From NCBI RefSeq assembly GCF_017302985.1, contig NZ_JAFIMU010000012.1, positions 124,001 to 188,000 of the forward strand: 64,000 bases of DNA, given 5' to 3'. Positions 8,959-18,657 of this stretch are shown in pieces; within the stretch, counting starts at the first letter, position 1, and each line of letters starts with the position of its first letter. This stretch comes from Corallococcus macrosporus. Lineage in GTDB: Bacteria > Myxococcota > Myxococcia > Myxococcales > Myxococcaceae. The position numbers and the translations under genes were made by a program. The notes beneath the pieces were generated by a model. That model made no database searches. It saw only the letters and a program-made list of their open reading frames with translations, and was not told the origin of the DNA.

Positions 8959-9915
8959 TCAACCCGTCAGGACCCTCGCGAGCGTGGCGATATGCCGCTC
9001 ATCGGTGCCACAGCATCCGCCGAGCAGGCGCGTGCCGAGCTCCACGCGCACGCGAGCCATCTCCCGCGCGAAGGCGTCCGGCGATTCGCTGTCGAGCTCC
9101 GCCCGTCCGTCGAGTTCCTCGGGTGCGAGGCGGGAGGTGTTGGCCTGCAATCCCACCACACGCTTACCGAGTCCGGGCCATGCCTCCAGTTGGCGCGCCA
9201 TTCCCTCGCGAAAGACGGAGGGATGGACGCAGTTCACCATGTACGCCGTCGGGCGTGCTCCGGGCAGGGCATCAATGCGCGCCACGGCCTCACCCAGCGG
9301 GGTTCCGTCGAGCAGCATCCCACTGGGACGCAAGACGAAGCTCAGGAGGAACGGCGCTCCCGTGCGTGCCATCGCGAGCGCCAGGCCCTCGGCCTCCGAG
9401 AGCGCCGGCAGCGCCTGGGCCACGAGGAAGTCCACACCAGCCTGCACGAGCGCCTCCACGTGCGGCGCGTGGAATGCCGCGGCCTCCTCGCGCGGCAGGG
9501 CCTCCGCGGGCTGGTACGCATCCCCGCGACACCCGACGAGCCCGCCGATGAAGACGCCTGTGCCCCGGTCGCCTACCTCGTCACGCAGGTCCGCCAGCAG
9601 ACCCACCGCCTCACCAAAGACGTCCCGGCCGGCGAGTCCCGCGCGCTCAAGCCGCTCCGCATTCGCGCGCCAGGTGGGCGTGAGGAGGACGGTAGGCAGC
9701 CCGTGCCGCAGGCCGATGTCCCGGTAGTCGCGGTAGATGTCGGCGAGCACAGCTCGTCCCTCCGGCCTGAAGAGGAGGCCCGCGTTCGCCACGTGCGGAT
9801 CCAGCAGTCCCGCAGTATGCCGACGCAGGCGCTCGACCACGGAGCCTTCCGCGAGCAGCAGCGGCGCCTCGTGCAAGGCACGAAGGAAGGGTGCGTATCT
9901 CGCCAGGACCGTCAT
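8959..9915 (-). CDS. Homocysteine S-methyltransferase family protein
   Basis: Enzymes of this family move a methyl group, usually from S-methylmethionine or a betaine, to homocysteine using a zinc-activated thiol. The 318-residue product has the zinc-ligand pair LGGCCGTDERHI near the C-terminus and the third cysteine in AYMVNCVHPS (about residue 225). The substrate cannot be told from sequence; MmuM-like is plausible. I start at ATG 9915 (MTVLARYAP) and ignore the longer frame to 10323, which overlaps the SDR gene. It lies 53 bp after that gene and 45 bp before toxin copy 1, on the same strand. Confidence 0.82.
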   Translation of the reverse strand: MTVLARYAPFLRALHEAPLLLAEGSVVERLRRHTAGLLDPHVANAGLLFRPEGRAVLADIYRDYRDIGLRHGLPTVLLTPTWRANAERLERAGLAGRDVFGEAVGLLADLRDEVGDRGTGVFIGGLVGCRGDAYQPAEALPREEAAAFHAPHVEALVQAGVDFLVAQALPALSEAEGLALAMARTGAPFLLSFVLRPSGMLLDGTPLGEAVARIDALPGARPTAYMVNCVHPSVFREGMARQLEAWPGLGKRVVGLQANTSRLAPEELDGRAELDSESPDAFAREMARVRVELGTRLLGGCCGTDERHIATLARVLTG

Positions 9916-9968
9916 CCGTGTTCCTCCCGCATCGTCAGCACCCTCCGGAACCTCGCCGCGTTGGCCGC

Positions 9969-10751
9969 TCAGTTGTACTTGTTGCGACCTGCCATGACAC
10001 CGCCGTCGACATCCCAGATGGCGCCGGTGACCCACGCGGTGTCGTTCGACAGCAGGTGGGCGATGGTCCGCGCGACGTCCTCCGCGCTTCCCACGCGGCC
10101 GATCGGATGGAAGCCGTTGAACCCCTGGAGCGTGCCGTGGACCTGCTCCTTGGGGATGAAGCCTTCGTAGATCGGGGTCTCGACGACCGCTGGCGAAACC
10201 GCGTTGACGCGGATGCCATGGCCGGACAGCTCCATCGCCAGGTGCTGGGTCAGCGAGTGCAGTCCTGCCTTGGCCATCGAATAGGCCGACGAGGGAGTGG
10301 CCTCGATGGCCTGCCGGGCCCACATCGATCCGATGTTGACGATGGCGCCCCCCTTGCGCAGCGCGACCATGGACCTGGCGACGGCCTGTGTGATGAAGAA
10401 GACGGCCTTGTTGAGGTCGAGGTACAGGTCGTAATCGCGTTCGTCGTGCTCCAGGAAGGGCTTCGGCACGAAGACGCCTGCCGCGTTGACCAGCAGCGTC
10501 GCGTCCGCGTGGTCCCTCTGAAGCCGGGCCACCAGGGCCTGTCGCTCGGGGCCGGAGGTGATGTCCGCGCGCAGGCCGTCCACGGGCCCGAACGCGGACA
10601 GCTCCGCGACCGCGGCCTGGAGCTTGTCGTCTCGATGCCCGATGACGACCGCCCTTCCGCCCTCTTCGAGGACAGTCCGGGCCACGGCCTTCCCCATGCC
10701 GCTCGTCCCGCCGACGACGATGAGCTTCTGCTCCGTGAATCGCGCACGCAT
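9969..10751 (-). CDS. Short-chain dehydrogenase/reductase
   Basis: This is a classical SDR of 260 residues. It has the nucleotide motif GGTSGMGK (residues 14-21), NAAG at about 89-92, and the catalytic Ser (NIGSMW) with YSMAK. The end, [10 protein letters not shown], is typical of the family. The substrate is unknown. Its ATG overlaps the stop of the upstream monooxygenase-like gene by one base, and both lie divergent from a LysR regulator that probably controls them. Confidence 0.88.
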   Translation of the reverse strand: MRARFTEQKLIVVGGTSGMGKAVARTVLEEGGRAVVIGHRDDKLQAAVAELSAFGPVDGLRADITSGPERQALVARLQRDHADATLLVNAAGVFVPKPFLEHDERDYDLYLDLNKAVFFITQAVARSMVALRKGGAIVNIGSMWARQAIEATPSSAYSMAKAGLHSLTQHLAMELSGHGIRVNAVSPAVVETPIYEGFIPKEQVHGTLQGFNGFHPIGRVGSAEDVARTIAHLLSNDTAWVTGAIWDVDGGVMAGRNKYN

Positions 10752-11032
10752 CAGGCGGCCTCGTAGATGCGGACGTCCGGCGCGCCGTCGAGGAGCGGCT
10801 TCAGCGCGGTCACGACGTCGGTGTTGAACAGGTCGGTCTTGAGGTAGGCGCTGGCCTGCTGCGCCGTCTCGAAGCCGTGCAGCACCTGCACGTCCTCGTC
10901 ACGGACGAGGAGTTCCTTCGACTTCGCACCGGCGATGGTGTTGAGGAAGGGGGCCTTGTAGCGCTGGTACACGCCAGCGGCATCCGGGCGATTGGCGGGA
11001 GAAATCTTCAGGGTGATCTGCAGGTAGACCAT
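10751..11032 (-). CDS. Small ABM-like (dimeric alpha/beta barrel) protein
   Basis: This 93-residue protein has the alternating pattern of ABM-superfamily proteins such as quinol monooxygenases: [12 protein letters not shown], a helix, [25 protein letters not shown], then a final strand VRIYEAA. The function could be oxidation or degradation of a small aromatic, or a stand-alone stress protein. It has a clear GGAGG six bases before ATG and is the first gene of the SDR operon. Confidence 0.6.
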   Translation of the reverse strand: MVYLQITLKISPANRPDAAGVYQRYKAPFLNTIAGAKSKELLVRDEDVQVLHGFETAQQASAYLKTDLFNTDVVTALKPLLDGAPDVRIYEAA

Positions 11033-11125
11033 GGGTGTCCTCCGTCGTTGCGTTCGTGGTACGTGAAAGCTCAGCTATCCGACGCGAGATTCATCGTCCC
11101 GAACGCCCGCTGTCGCAAACGGGAG

Positions 11126-11149
11126 TTTCTTGGCCTGCGGCAAAGGAAA
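11126..11149. promoter_or_regulatory. Candidate LysR operator
   Basis: An imperfect inverted repeat, TTTC-TTGGCC followed by GGCAAAG-GAAA, lies 12 bases before the lysR start in the divergent gap 11033-11161. Its place and size suit a LysR binding site, but the symmetry is not perfect. Confidence 0.3.
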
Positions 11150-11161
11150 TCTTGACCGCTC

Positions 11162-12073
11162 ATGAGCGCACCCGAACACCTCAATGCCCTGCGTGCCTTC
11201 GAAGCAGCGGCCAGGCACGAGAGCTTCTCCGCCGCGGCCGCCGAGCTCCACGTGACGCCGGCGGCGGTGGGCCAGCTCGTGCGGAGCCTCGAGGAGGCGC
11301 TTGGCACGCCGCTGTTCCACCGGGGGACGAGCGGACACAAACGGCTCATCCCCACCGAGGCGGCCCAGCGGGCGTTGCCGGACATCCGCGCGGGGTTCGA
11401 GCGACTGAGCGCCGGCGTCGCACGGCTGAAGGATGTCTCGTCAACGGGCGTGCTGACCGTGACCGTCAGCTCCGCCTTCGCGGCCAAGTGGCTCCTGCCA
11501 CGGCTCGAACGGTTCCAGGCAGCGTGGCCGGAGCTGGACGTGCGGCTGGATGCGTCCACCGAGTTGCTCGACTTCGCCGCGCGTGGCATCGACATCGGCG
11601 TGCGCTACGGTGCCGGGGGCTGGCCCGGGCTGACCGCCGAGAAGCTCCTGGACGAGGAGGTCTTCCCCGTCTGCTCCCCCGCGCTCCTGCGACAGGGGCG
11701 CCGGATGCGCCGGCCCTCGGAGCTGGACGGGCTCCGGCTCATCCACGACCGGTCCGTGGATGCCCGCTCGGGATTCGCCACGTGGGAGGCCTGGCTCGAG
11801 AAGGCAGGTGCAAGCGACGTCGACACGAAGCGGGGCCTGCGCATCAACAACTCCGCGGCGGTGCTGCAGGCGGCCATCGACGGACAAGGTGTGGCCCTGG
11901 CCCGCAGCATCATGGCGCGCGACGACCTCGCGGCCGGCCGGCTGGTGCGCCTGTTCCCGGAGGTCGAGTTCGCTTCGGTGCTGGCCTACTACGTCGTCTA
12001 CCGGCCCGAGTGCGCCACGCTCCCGAAGGTGGTGGCGTTTCGTGACTGGCTGATGCGCGAGGCCTCCGGCTAG
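11162..12073 (+). CDS. LysR-family regulator (GcvA-like)
   Basis: The N-terminus is a LysR winged helix (LNALRAFEAAARHESFSAAAAELHVTPAAVGQLVRSLEEALG, given here in words as residues 7-49, with the recognition helix at TPAAVGQLV). The effector domain follows, with GVLTVTVSSAFAAKWLLPRL and the GcvA-type IDIGVRYGAG. The 303-residue length is normal. It points away from the ABM-SDR-HMT operon across a 129-bp gap, the standard layout for a LysR protein controlling its neighbour. The inducer is unknown. Confidence 0.9.
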   Translation: MSAPEHLNALRAFEAAARHESFSAAAAELHVTPAAVGQLVRSLEEALGTPLFHRGTSGHKRLIPTEAAQRALPDIRAGFERLSAGVARLKDVSSTGVLTVTVSSAFAAKWLLPRLERFQAAWPELDVRLDASTELLDFAARGIDIGVRYGAGGWPGLTAEKLLDEEVFPVCSPALLRQGRRMRRPSELDGLRLIHDRSVDARSGFATWEAWLEKAGASDVDTKRGLRINNSAAVLQAAIDGQGVALARSIMARDDLAAGRLVRLFPEVEFASVLAYYVVYRPECATLPKVVAFRDWLMREASG

Positions 12074-12088
12074 GTGATGCAGAGGGGC

Positions 12089-12451
12089 TCAGGAGAACTT
12101 GAGCGTGCCCTCACGCCAGGCCTTGAGGGCGTGCTCCGCACGGAACCCAACGAGCCCTGGACGCTTGGCGATCCAGAGCAAGACGGGTTCGCCAAGCTCG
12201 GGAGCGAACTCCAGGACATGCGAAGCGGCGTGAGTCCTGAGGGTTTCATCCTCACTCGTGAGGAGCGGGATGAGCCGCGACGTCGCATCCCGGTTCCGAA
12301 GCTCCTGGTAGGCCCCCCAGACCTTATCGTTGGCTCGATTGGCAGACCTCGAGTCCGCAGCCTCCAGCGCTTGTCCGTAGGCGATGGAGCCTTCCGAGTA
12401 CCACTGGATGAGCTCTTCGATGCTGGCCTTCTGAAACTTTCGGGGACTCAA
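12089..12451 (-). CDS. DUF2019 immunity protein, copy 2 (SitI-like)
   Basis: This is a paralogue of the immunity gene at 7328, also 120 residues and about 70% identical by eye. The alignable start is a TTG at 12451 (LSPRKFQKASIEELIQWY). This TTG overlaps the toxin stop as TTGA, in the same place as the ATGA of copy 1. The longer frame to 12697 runs antiparallel to nothing recognisable and overlaps the toxin, so I reject it. A weak start codon may lower the yield of immunity protein relative to copy 1. The function is inferred as for copy 1. Confidence 0.78.
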   Translation of the reverse strand: MSPRKFQKASIEELIQWYSEGSIAYGQALEAADSRSANRANDKVWGAYQELRNRDATSRLIPLLTSEDETLRTHAASHVLEFAPELGEPVLLWIAKRPGLVGFRAEHALKAWREGTLKFS

Positions 12452-13644
12452 GGGACAACTCCGTAGCGCCGGAGGATCATCATGCCGAAGTCCCGTTGGG
12501 CCTGGAACGACTGACTGCGCAACCATTGCCGCACGGTCATCTGCCCTCCCGTGGTGAGTCGGTCCGTCGATGAATAGTACGCACTGACTCGCTGGTGGAT
12601 GGTTTCGTCGATGGCGATCACGTTGTCGGTGTTGTGCAGGGCCTGGGGACCGAAGCGCTGCACGTTGCCGTCCGTCTGTTCGACGATGTGGTGCCACTGC
12701 TTGCCTGGGCCCGCGGGTCCCCGTGCCCTCTTGAAGGCGCTGAAGGAGTTCCAGGAGCCTGGAGGTGCTCCACTCCCCTTCGCTACCATCGCGACCGCTG
12801 TGGATGGAAGCGCGAGCGTGATGACGCCTCCCGAGACGGACACGGCCCGCACCTGATCGAGGCTCGCGACCTGGACACCAATGCTCGAGGCTCCCGGGAA
12901 GTTCGGCAGCGTCGACAGCCGTGCCGCCAGCAACGACGCGCCACCGGTCATGCCGTGGCTCACCGCGACCGTGGTCGCGAGGACCAGCACCCTCGCGATG
13001 GACGGCCCCACCCGGGCCGCGAAGCGTTGACCGGACTCATCAAGTTCCTCCCACGTGGAGGCCCCATCCGTGGCGAGCTTCAGGTCCTGACTCGCGTCAA
13101 TCAGCTCCAGGAACGTCTCTGCCCCCAGGTAGACCAGGAGCAGGGCTGACACGAGCGCGGCGCCCTTGGTGAAGGCAGGCTCGGGGTTGGCGGCCAGCGC
13201 CGCCCAGGTCACGAGGCCTGTGGCGATGACCGAGTAGAAGAGCTGCGGCGCCAGGGTGTCCTCCACGGCCCTGGAGATGCTCGCCTTGAGGGGCTCAAGA
13301 GACAGCGCCAGCGCTACACCGAACTTGTCCCAGTCGCTCAGCCCCATCACGTCTTCGAGCAACGAGATGCAGTCGCCTCGACGCAGACCCGGCTCGCAGA
13401 AGCCCCCGAAGGCACGGTCCGCATCGCTCGTGGAATAGGAAGCGCGCACCCAACTGCCTGACCGCGATGCCCGGAGATGCAGCGGCGTGCCCAGCACCAG
13501 CTCGGTCAGCGCCTTCTCGAAGGCCCCCGCCCCTACCTCCACGGGTCGGACGGAAGACGGCGGGCTGTACACCCTGCCCTTCGGGGCAGCGCACGCACTG
13601 AGCAAGGCGACGAGCAGGACCGCGAAAGGAACCCGAAAGGCCAT
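12448..13644 (-). CDS. SitA-like polymorphic lipoprotein toxin, copy 2
   Basis: This is a second toxin of 398 residues, with the same lipoprotein signal (LLSAC) and a body nearly identical to copy 1. It lacks the 11 residues RLDTGEGAPIE after the signal peptide. The tail keeps KQWHHIVEQ and LHNT but then differs in many places: TIHQRVSAYYSSTDRLTTGG in place of the copy 1 segment, and an ILRRYGVVP end. The changes fall where a nuclease domain would contact its immunity protein. A GGGAGG lies just before the ATG. The upstream gap faces the gene at 13755. Confidence 0.8.
   Translation of the reverse strand: MAFRVPFAVLLVALLSACAAPKGRVYSPPSSVRPVEVGAGAFEKALTELVLGTPLHLRASRSGSWVRASYSTSDADRAFGGFCEPGLRRGDCISLLEDVMGLSDWDKFGVALALSLEPLKASISRAVEDTLAPQLFYSVIATGLVTWAALAANPEPAFTKGAALVSALLLVYLGAETFLELIDASQDLKLATDGASTWEELDESGQRFAARVGPSIARVLVLATTVAVSHGMTGGASLLAARLSTLPNFPGASSIGVQVASLDQVRAVSVSGGVITLALPSTAVAMVAKGSGAPPGSWNSFSAFKRARGPAGPGKQWHHIVEQTDGNVQRFGPQALHNTDNVIAIDETIHQRVSAYYSSTDRLTTGGQMTVRQWLRSQSFQAQRDFGMMILRRYGVVP
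12627..13544. repeat. 918-bp direct repeat, copy 2
   Basis: This is the partner of the block at 7863-8780, in the same orientation. Recombination between the two would delete 4764 bp (HMT, SDR, ABM, LysR and one immunity gene) and leave a single hybrid toxin. Confidence 0.9.
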
Positions 13645-13754
13645 GAGCCCCCTCCCTAGCGCGTGGCTTGAGGCGAGGGGAAGCCAGGTTGCCCGGGCCG
13701 GCGGTTTCCTGAACCGCGGGCCATGGGTATCCCAAATGGGACTGGAGCGTGCGG

Positions 13755-14138
13755 ATGGAACAGGCAGCCCGTGAGCGGATCACCCTGGTGGAGGTGCTCG
13801 AACGGACGGCGCCCTACGACGTCTTCACCTCCACCCTCCAGGCTGCGGTTCAGCGGCTGGAAACAGAGGGCGTGAGCAGCCTGCTCAGCATCCAGTTCCA
13901 TGCCCGGCCGGAGGACACGGAGGTCGGCGCGGTCATCACGTTCGCGGACTCGCGCCGGGTCATGGAGCACATCCGGATGCTCTCCGGCTGGCCGGAGTTC
14001 AAGGCGCTCCTCGGCGTCGCGAGGCCCGTGGACGTGCGCGTCTACGGGCGGCTGGGCGAGGAGGCGCAGGCCTGGCTCCGGACGATGAACGTCGTGAGCA
14101 AGGTCTTCGAAAGCCCCGTGGCGGGCTTCGTGCGCTGA
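13755..14138 (+). CDS. Unrecognised small protein
   Basis: This 127-residue soluble protein matches no family I know. It reads as mixed alpha/beta: ITLVEVLERTAPYDVFTSTL, GVSSLLSIQFHA, TEVGAVITFADSRRVMEHIRMLSGWPEFKALL, VDVRVYGRLG. GGAG at 13744 is seven bases before ATG 13755, which I prefer to the GTG two codons earlier. It diverges from toxin copy 2 and converges on the PYP-like gene with a 6-bp gap. Confidence 0.6.
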   Translation: MEQAARERITLVEVLERTAPYDVFTSTLQAAVQRLETEGVSSLLSIQFHARPEDTEVGAVITFADSRRVMEHIRMLSGWPEFKALLGVARPVDVRVYGRLGEEAQAWLRTMNVVSKVFESPVAGFVR

Positions 14139-14144
14139 GGCGGT

Positions 14145-14588
14145 TCAGCGCTCGCCGGGCATCGCCTTGTCGGACACCAGGACCCAGACCGACTCCGTCT
14201 TGTCGCTGTAGAACAGCGTGATGGCCACGTGGCGCGCGCCGTGCGCGAAGCGGAAGACGAAGCCGAACGTCTGGTAGAGCTTCTTCGCCCGCACGCCCTC
14301 CTGGAACAGGCCGAAGAACTGCCGCACGCGCGTGCACGGCGCCACGTCGTAGAAGAAGTTCTTGCCGATCTGCTCGCGCGCCTGGATGCGCGCCAGCGAC
14401 GCCTCGGTCCGGTTGAACTTGAGGATCCGACCCTGCCCGTCCAGCTGGATCATCCCCAGGGGGAGGTGATCCAGTTCCACTTCCGACATGTTGTCGACCC
14501 GCTGGATGAGGTCATTGAGCGACTCCATCGTCGTCGCTTGAAGGGGAACTGGTTCACCAGAGGGGGGCGTGAAGGGGGTCGCGTTCAT
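14145..14588 (-). CDS. Photoactive-yellow-protein-like PAS protein
   Basis: The 147-residue product aligns well with photoactive yellow protein, a blue-light PAS sensor that binds p-coumaric acid through a thioester to one cysteine. The hallmark stretches are present: LPLGMIQLDGQGRILKFN and IGKNFFYDVAPCT, with Cys85 in the place of PYP Cys69. The Glu matching PYP E46 is kept (Glu62). The Tyr matching Y42 is Phe58, and the Thr and Arg matching T50 and R52 are not kept, which would shift the absorption or chemistry. No tyrosine ammonia lyase or coumarate ligase gene is seen nearby. It may instead sense another ligand. Confidence 0.8.
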   Translation of the reverse strand: MNATPFTPPSGEPVPLQATTMESLNDLIQRVDNMSEVELDHLPLGMIQLDGQGRILKFNRTEASLARIQAREQIGKNFFYDVAPCTRVRQFFGLFQEGVRAKKLYQTFGFVFRFAHGARHVAITLFYSDKTESVWVLVSDKAMPGER

Positions 14589-14730
14589 GCGCAAACCGTA
14601 AAGGAGGCAAGGACCGGCATGCCCGTGCGATGCGGGTGTCCAACGTTTGATCGTTGGGTGGTGTGCTCGGACGCGTGCGCAACCCTCCGCTATCGGACGG
14701 AAGCATTGGATGGGGGGCCCCCTCCCCGCC

Positions 14731-15474
14731 TCAGCTCGCGGCGCGCAGGGGCACGCTCGCGGTGCGGGTCGCCGCGTCCACCCGTCCCAGCCATGCGCTC
14801 AACCGCTCGCGCCGGTCCACCTCCGCGCCCTGCCAGGGCGTGAGCGGCGTACGCAGGCTGTGCAGCTGCGCGAACAGGGCCAGGTCCGCCACGCTCAGCG
14901 CTCCGGACAACCAGTAGCCCTGCTCCGGGGCTCGCGCGTCCAGTTGGTCCAGCAGCGCCCCGAACCGGCGCCAGCAGGCCTCCGGACCCGCGCGCCAGAC
15001 GTCTCGCGCCACCAGCCGCTCCACCTGCTTACGGCGGATCAGCGTCGGCACCAGCGCGCGCACCGGCGCCGGCATGAAGTGGAAGAACGCGGCGCGGGTC
15101 CGGGGCCAGTTGCGGTCATCCGCCCAGCGAGATGCGACCAGGAAGCCGTTGAGGGACGTGTCCGCCAGCTCCTCCCAGAGCAGCGCCTCCGGCGAGGCGT
15201 CGATGCGGCCCGGCGCCAACTGCTGGATGCGCGCGAGGATGGCCGTGGAGTCCGGCACCGCCTCCGCCCCCACCAGCAACACCGGCACCTGGCCGGTGGG
15301 GTTGTGCGCGCGGTGCGAGGCCGGGTTGTCCGCGCAGCTGCGCGCGTACGGCAGCCCCGCGTACCTCAGGGCGCGGTGGGCCTTGAGGCAGAAGGGAGAG
15401 TAGCTCTCCAGCCCGGGCAGGCCCGGGTCGGCGAGTTCCAGCAGGGTCAGGGGAGGCAGGGCGTTGACGTTCAT
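14731..15474 (-). CDS. Glutathione S-transferase family protein
   Basis: This 247-residue protein has a thioredoxin-like N-terminal GST domain (YSPFCLKAHRALRYAGLPY, then TGQVPVLLVG and PDSTAILARI, the glutathione-binding Asp-Ser turn). A helical C-terminal domain follows (YWLSGALSVADLALFAQLH). The N-terminal Cys suggests an omega-like or glutaredoxin-like chemistry, but the substrate is unknown. It lies 142 bp upstream of the PYP-like gene on the same strand. Confidence 0.78.
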   Translation of the reverse strand: MNVNALPPLTLLELADPGLPGLESYSPFCLKAHRALRYAGLPYARSCADNPASHRAHNPTGQVPVLLVGAEAVPDSTAILARIQQLAPGRIDASPEALLWEELADTSLNGFLVASRWADDRNWPRTRAAFFHFMPAPVRALVPTLIRRKQVERLVARDVWRAGPEACWRRFGALLDQLDARAPEQGYWLSGALSVADLALFAQLHSLRTPLTPWQGAEVDRRERLSAWLGRVDAATRTASVPLRAAS

Positions 15475-15528
15475 GGCGCCACCCTACCCCCGCCTTGTGA
15501 CAGCCTTCTGTCAGGATTGTGGCGCGGC

Positions 15529-17058
15529 CTACAGGCCGTTGTACTTGAGGTCGCGCGGGTTGACGGACGGCTTGCCGCGGACGTTGTCGGCGGCCTCGAA
15601 GGCCTTCATGCCGCTGTTGCCCTGGGTCGCCGCCTGCCACGCGGGCAGGGACTTGAAGGCGAACACCATGTCGAAGTCCATGGGCACCGTTCCGGGGTCC
15701 AGCGGCACATTGCCCGGGTTGTCCTGGAACCACTTCATCCAGGCCTGCGAACCCGGCTGCTCGAGGACCAGGATGTCGTTGTTCGGCCCCGTCGTCGTGG
15801 GAGGCATCGTGGTGGTGGGCAGGAGGAACGTCTTCATGGGCCACTCGGCCACGCTGTGGCAGCTCATGCACGACGAGGCCTGCACCGCCGGCACCGTCTG
15901 GCCGTTGATGGAGGCCGGCGCCACCACCGCGCCGTCGTTCGGCCCGGACAGGCGGCCACCCCACCCCAGCGTCGCCGTGGAGTACGCGGGCGCCGCCGGG
16001 TTGATGACCGTCTCCTGCAGCGGCTGGGTCGGGTTCAGCGTGGAGTTGACGTTCGGATCATCCCCCCACATCGCGCCCAGGGGGATCATCTTGTCCCACG
16101 GGCTGCCGGGCACGCGCATGTCGTAGACGAGCGTGGAGAACACCCAGCCCGTCTTGGGCGCCGTCTGGGTGTCCTTCACGATGATGTCGAACTGCATCAC
16201 CGATGCGTTCATCACCTGCGGCTTCGCGTTCGTGGGGCCGTTGGGCGGCGGGACGTAGACGGGCCACAGCGTCGCGCCCTGCATCACCGGCCAGTCCCTG
16301 GCCAGCGCGCTCGTCAACGCGACCTTGATGACGATGGAACCCTCCGGGAACTGCGCGGACGTGTTGGTGAGCGTGGGGTTCAGGGCCGTCTTGCCCCACA
16401 CCTGCCCCAACGCGTACGCCGCCACCTTGTCGTAGTAGGTCAGCACGTACGTCGTCATGTCGACCTTGAGGCCGGACGCGGCGAAGGTGCTCGCGGGGAA
16501 CTCGGAGCCCACGTAGGTGCCGTGGATGCTCTCCCGGATGGAGGCAAGCCACGGCTCGTTGTACCAGCCCGCCTTCGCCGCATCCCACTGGGGATAGTTG
16601 TAGAGCAGCGTCTGCATGGACGGCGCGATGTACGCCTTCAGCGCGTTGACGTACGCGAGCGCGTTGGCCTTCGAGATGGGCTGCCCCTTGAGCGCGGCGA
16701 TCCACGGCGGGTTGGCCGGCGGCGCCACGGGCGACTGCGGATAGTCATGGCTCAGGCTGAACAGCGGGCCCTGGTACTGCCAGGACGGCGGGATGCTGCC
16801 GTTGTTGTCCGCGAAGGGATTGGCGTTCACGGCGCTGCGCTCGAACGCCTCGCGGGCCGCGCCAAACGGCGTCCGCGCCTTCGTGTCCGAGGGCGCGGTG
16901 GCGGAGGCCGGCACCACGTTGGCGGTGGGCGCCTTCTTGGGCGGAGACTTCGCTTCGGCCGCGTCGGCCTCGGGCAGCTTGCAGGCGGAGAGCGACAGCG
17001 CCAGGCAGCCGGTGAGGCCCAGCGCGCCAGACATCAGGAGTTGGCGGGAACGCTTCAT
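15529..17058 (-). CDS. Single-haem c-type cytochrome lipoprotein
   Basis: The 509-residue protein starts with a lipoprotein signal (MKRSRQLLMSGALGLTGC; a second candidate lipobox LSAC follows). The body has one CxxCH haem motif, SSCMSCHSVAEWP, near residue 390. Otherwise it matches uncharacterised secreted proteins with PPSWQYQGPLFSLSHDYP and WFQDNPGNVPLDPG. It is probably anchored in the periplasm or outer membrane and handles electrons, though the partner is unknown. I start at 17058 rather than 17085 because the signal begins there. The 216-bp upstream gap shows no clear motif. Confidence 0.7.
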   Translation of the reverse strand: MKRSRQLLMSGALGLTGCLALSLSACKLPEADAAEAKSPPKKAPTANVVPASATAPSDTKARTPFGAAREAFERSAVNANPFADNNGSIPPSWQYQGPLFSLSHDYPQSPVAPPANPPWIAALKGQPISKANALAYVNALKAYIAPSMQTLLYNYPQWDAAKAGWYNEPWLASIRESIHGTYVGSEFPASTFAASGLKVDMTTYVLTYYDKVAAYALGQVWGKTALNPTLTNTSAQFPEGSIVIKVALTSALARDWPVMQGATLWPVYVPPPNGPTNAKPQVMNASVMQFDIIVKDTQTAPKTGWVFSTLVYDMRVPGSPWDKMIPLGAMWGDDPNVNSTLNPTQPLQETVINPAAPAYSTATLGWGGRLSGPNDGAVVAPASINGQTVPAVQASSCMSCHSVAEWPMKTFLLPTTTMPPTTTGPNNDILVLEQPGSQAWMKWFQDNPGNVPLDPGTVPMDFDMVFAFKSLPAWQAATQGNSGMKAFEAADNVRGKPSVNPRDLKYNGL

Positions 17059-17274
17059 GGACGAGCAGTCCTTCGTGGGCCGCACCGCGCCCGAGTGGGG
17101 TGGAACGCGCGGCGGTACTGCACGCGGCGATCCAATCCCCCGGAATGCCTCGCTTGCTCTGGGAATGGCTCGCGGTGTCGCGAGCGCGAGGCCTTCCGCG
17201 CGTCTTCACCGCAAGCGATTGCGTTCACCCGCGACGCACGCCCCTCGCCCCCTCCCCCAGGGTCAGGGTCCCGC

Positions 17275-18213
<939 letters not shown>

Positions 18214-18342
18214 GGTCCCCGGAGGGTACCGGACGCGCCCCCCGGGGCAACTCCCTGACGGGCCCACCCCCCACGGCGTTGCCTTCCACCGCGAAGAAGC
18301 GCCACCCTGCGTCCAGGTTCCCCAGGACAAGGAGCAGCGAAG

Positions 18343-18657
18343 ATGCGTGCACAGGCATGGATGTGGATGGCGGTCCTCACGCTGGGCAGCGTGGGCGCGA
18401 CAGCGCTGGCGCAGCAGCCCGCGCCCACGGCGACGGCGCAGAAGACGCGCGAGGGCAAGGTGAAGAGCGTCAGCCCTTCCAGCATCCAGCTGGAGGGCGC
18501 CACCGCTTCAGCGCCGCCGCTCACCTACGTGGTCGACACGTCGAAGCCCCAGCTCAAGGCCGCGCTCCAGGGCATCAAGGCCGGGGACTCCGTGAAGCTG
18601 ACCTACGCCCCCAACGAGGTGGGCGCGAAGGTCGTCACGAACGTGGAGAAGCGCTAG
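18343..18657 (+). CDS. Small secreted protein of unknown function
   Basis: This 104-residue protein has a Sec signal peptide (MRAQAWMWMAVLTLGSVGATALAQ). The mature part resembles an OB-like DUF5666 fold (GKVKSVSPSSIQLEG, LTYVVDTSKPQ, AGDSVKLTYAPN). AAGGAG lies eight bases before ATG. Its TAG stop abuts the stop of the facing membrane-protein gene with no gap. Periplasmic; function unknown. Confidence 0.7.
   Translation: MRAQAWMWMAVLTLGSVGATALAQQPAPTATAQKTREGKVKSVSPSSIQLEGATASAPPLTYVVDTSKPQLKAALQGIKAGDSVKLTYAPNEVGAKVVTNVEKR

Noticed and set aside
8959-10323. Longer reading of the methyltransferase gene to 10323
   Set aside because: The extra ~135 residues read through the SDR gene in another frame and have no homology I recognise.
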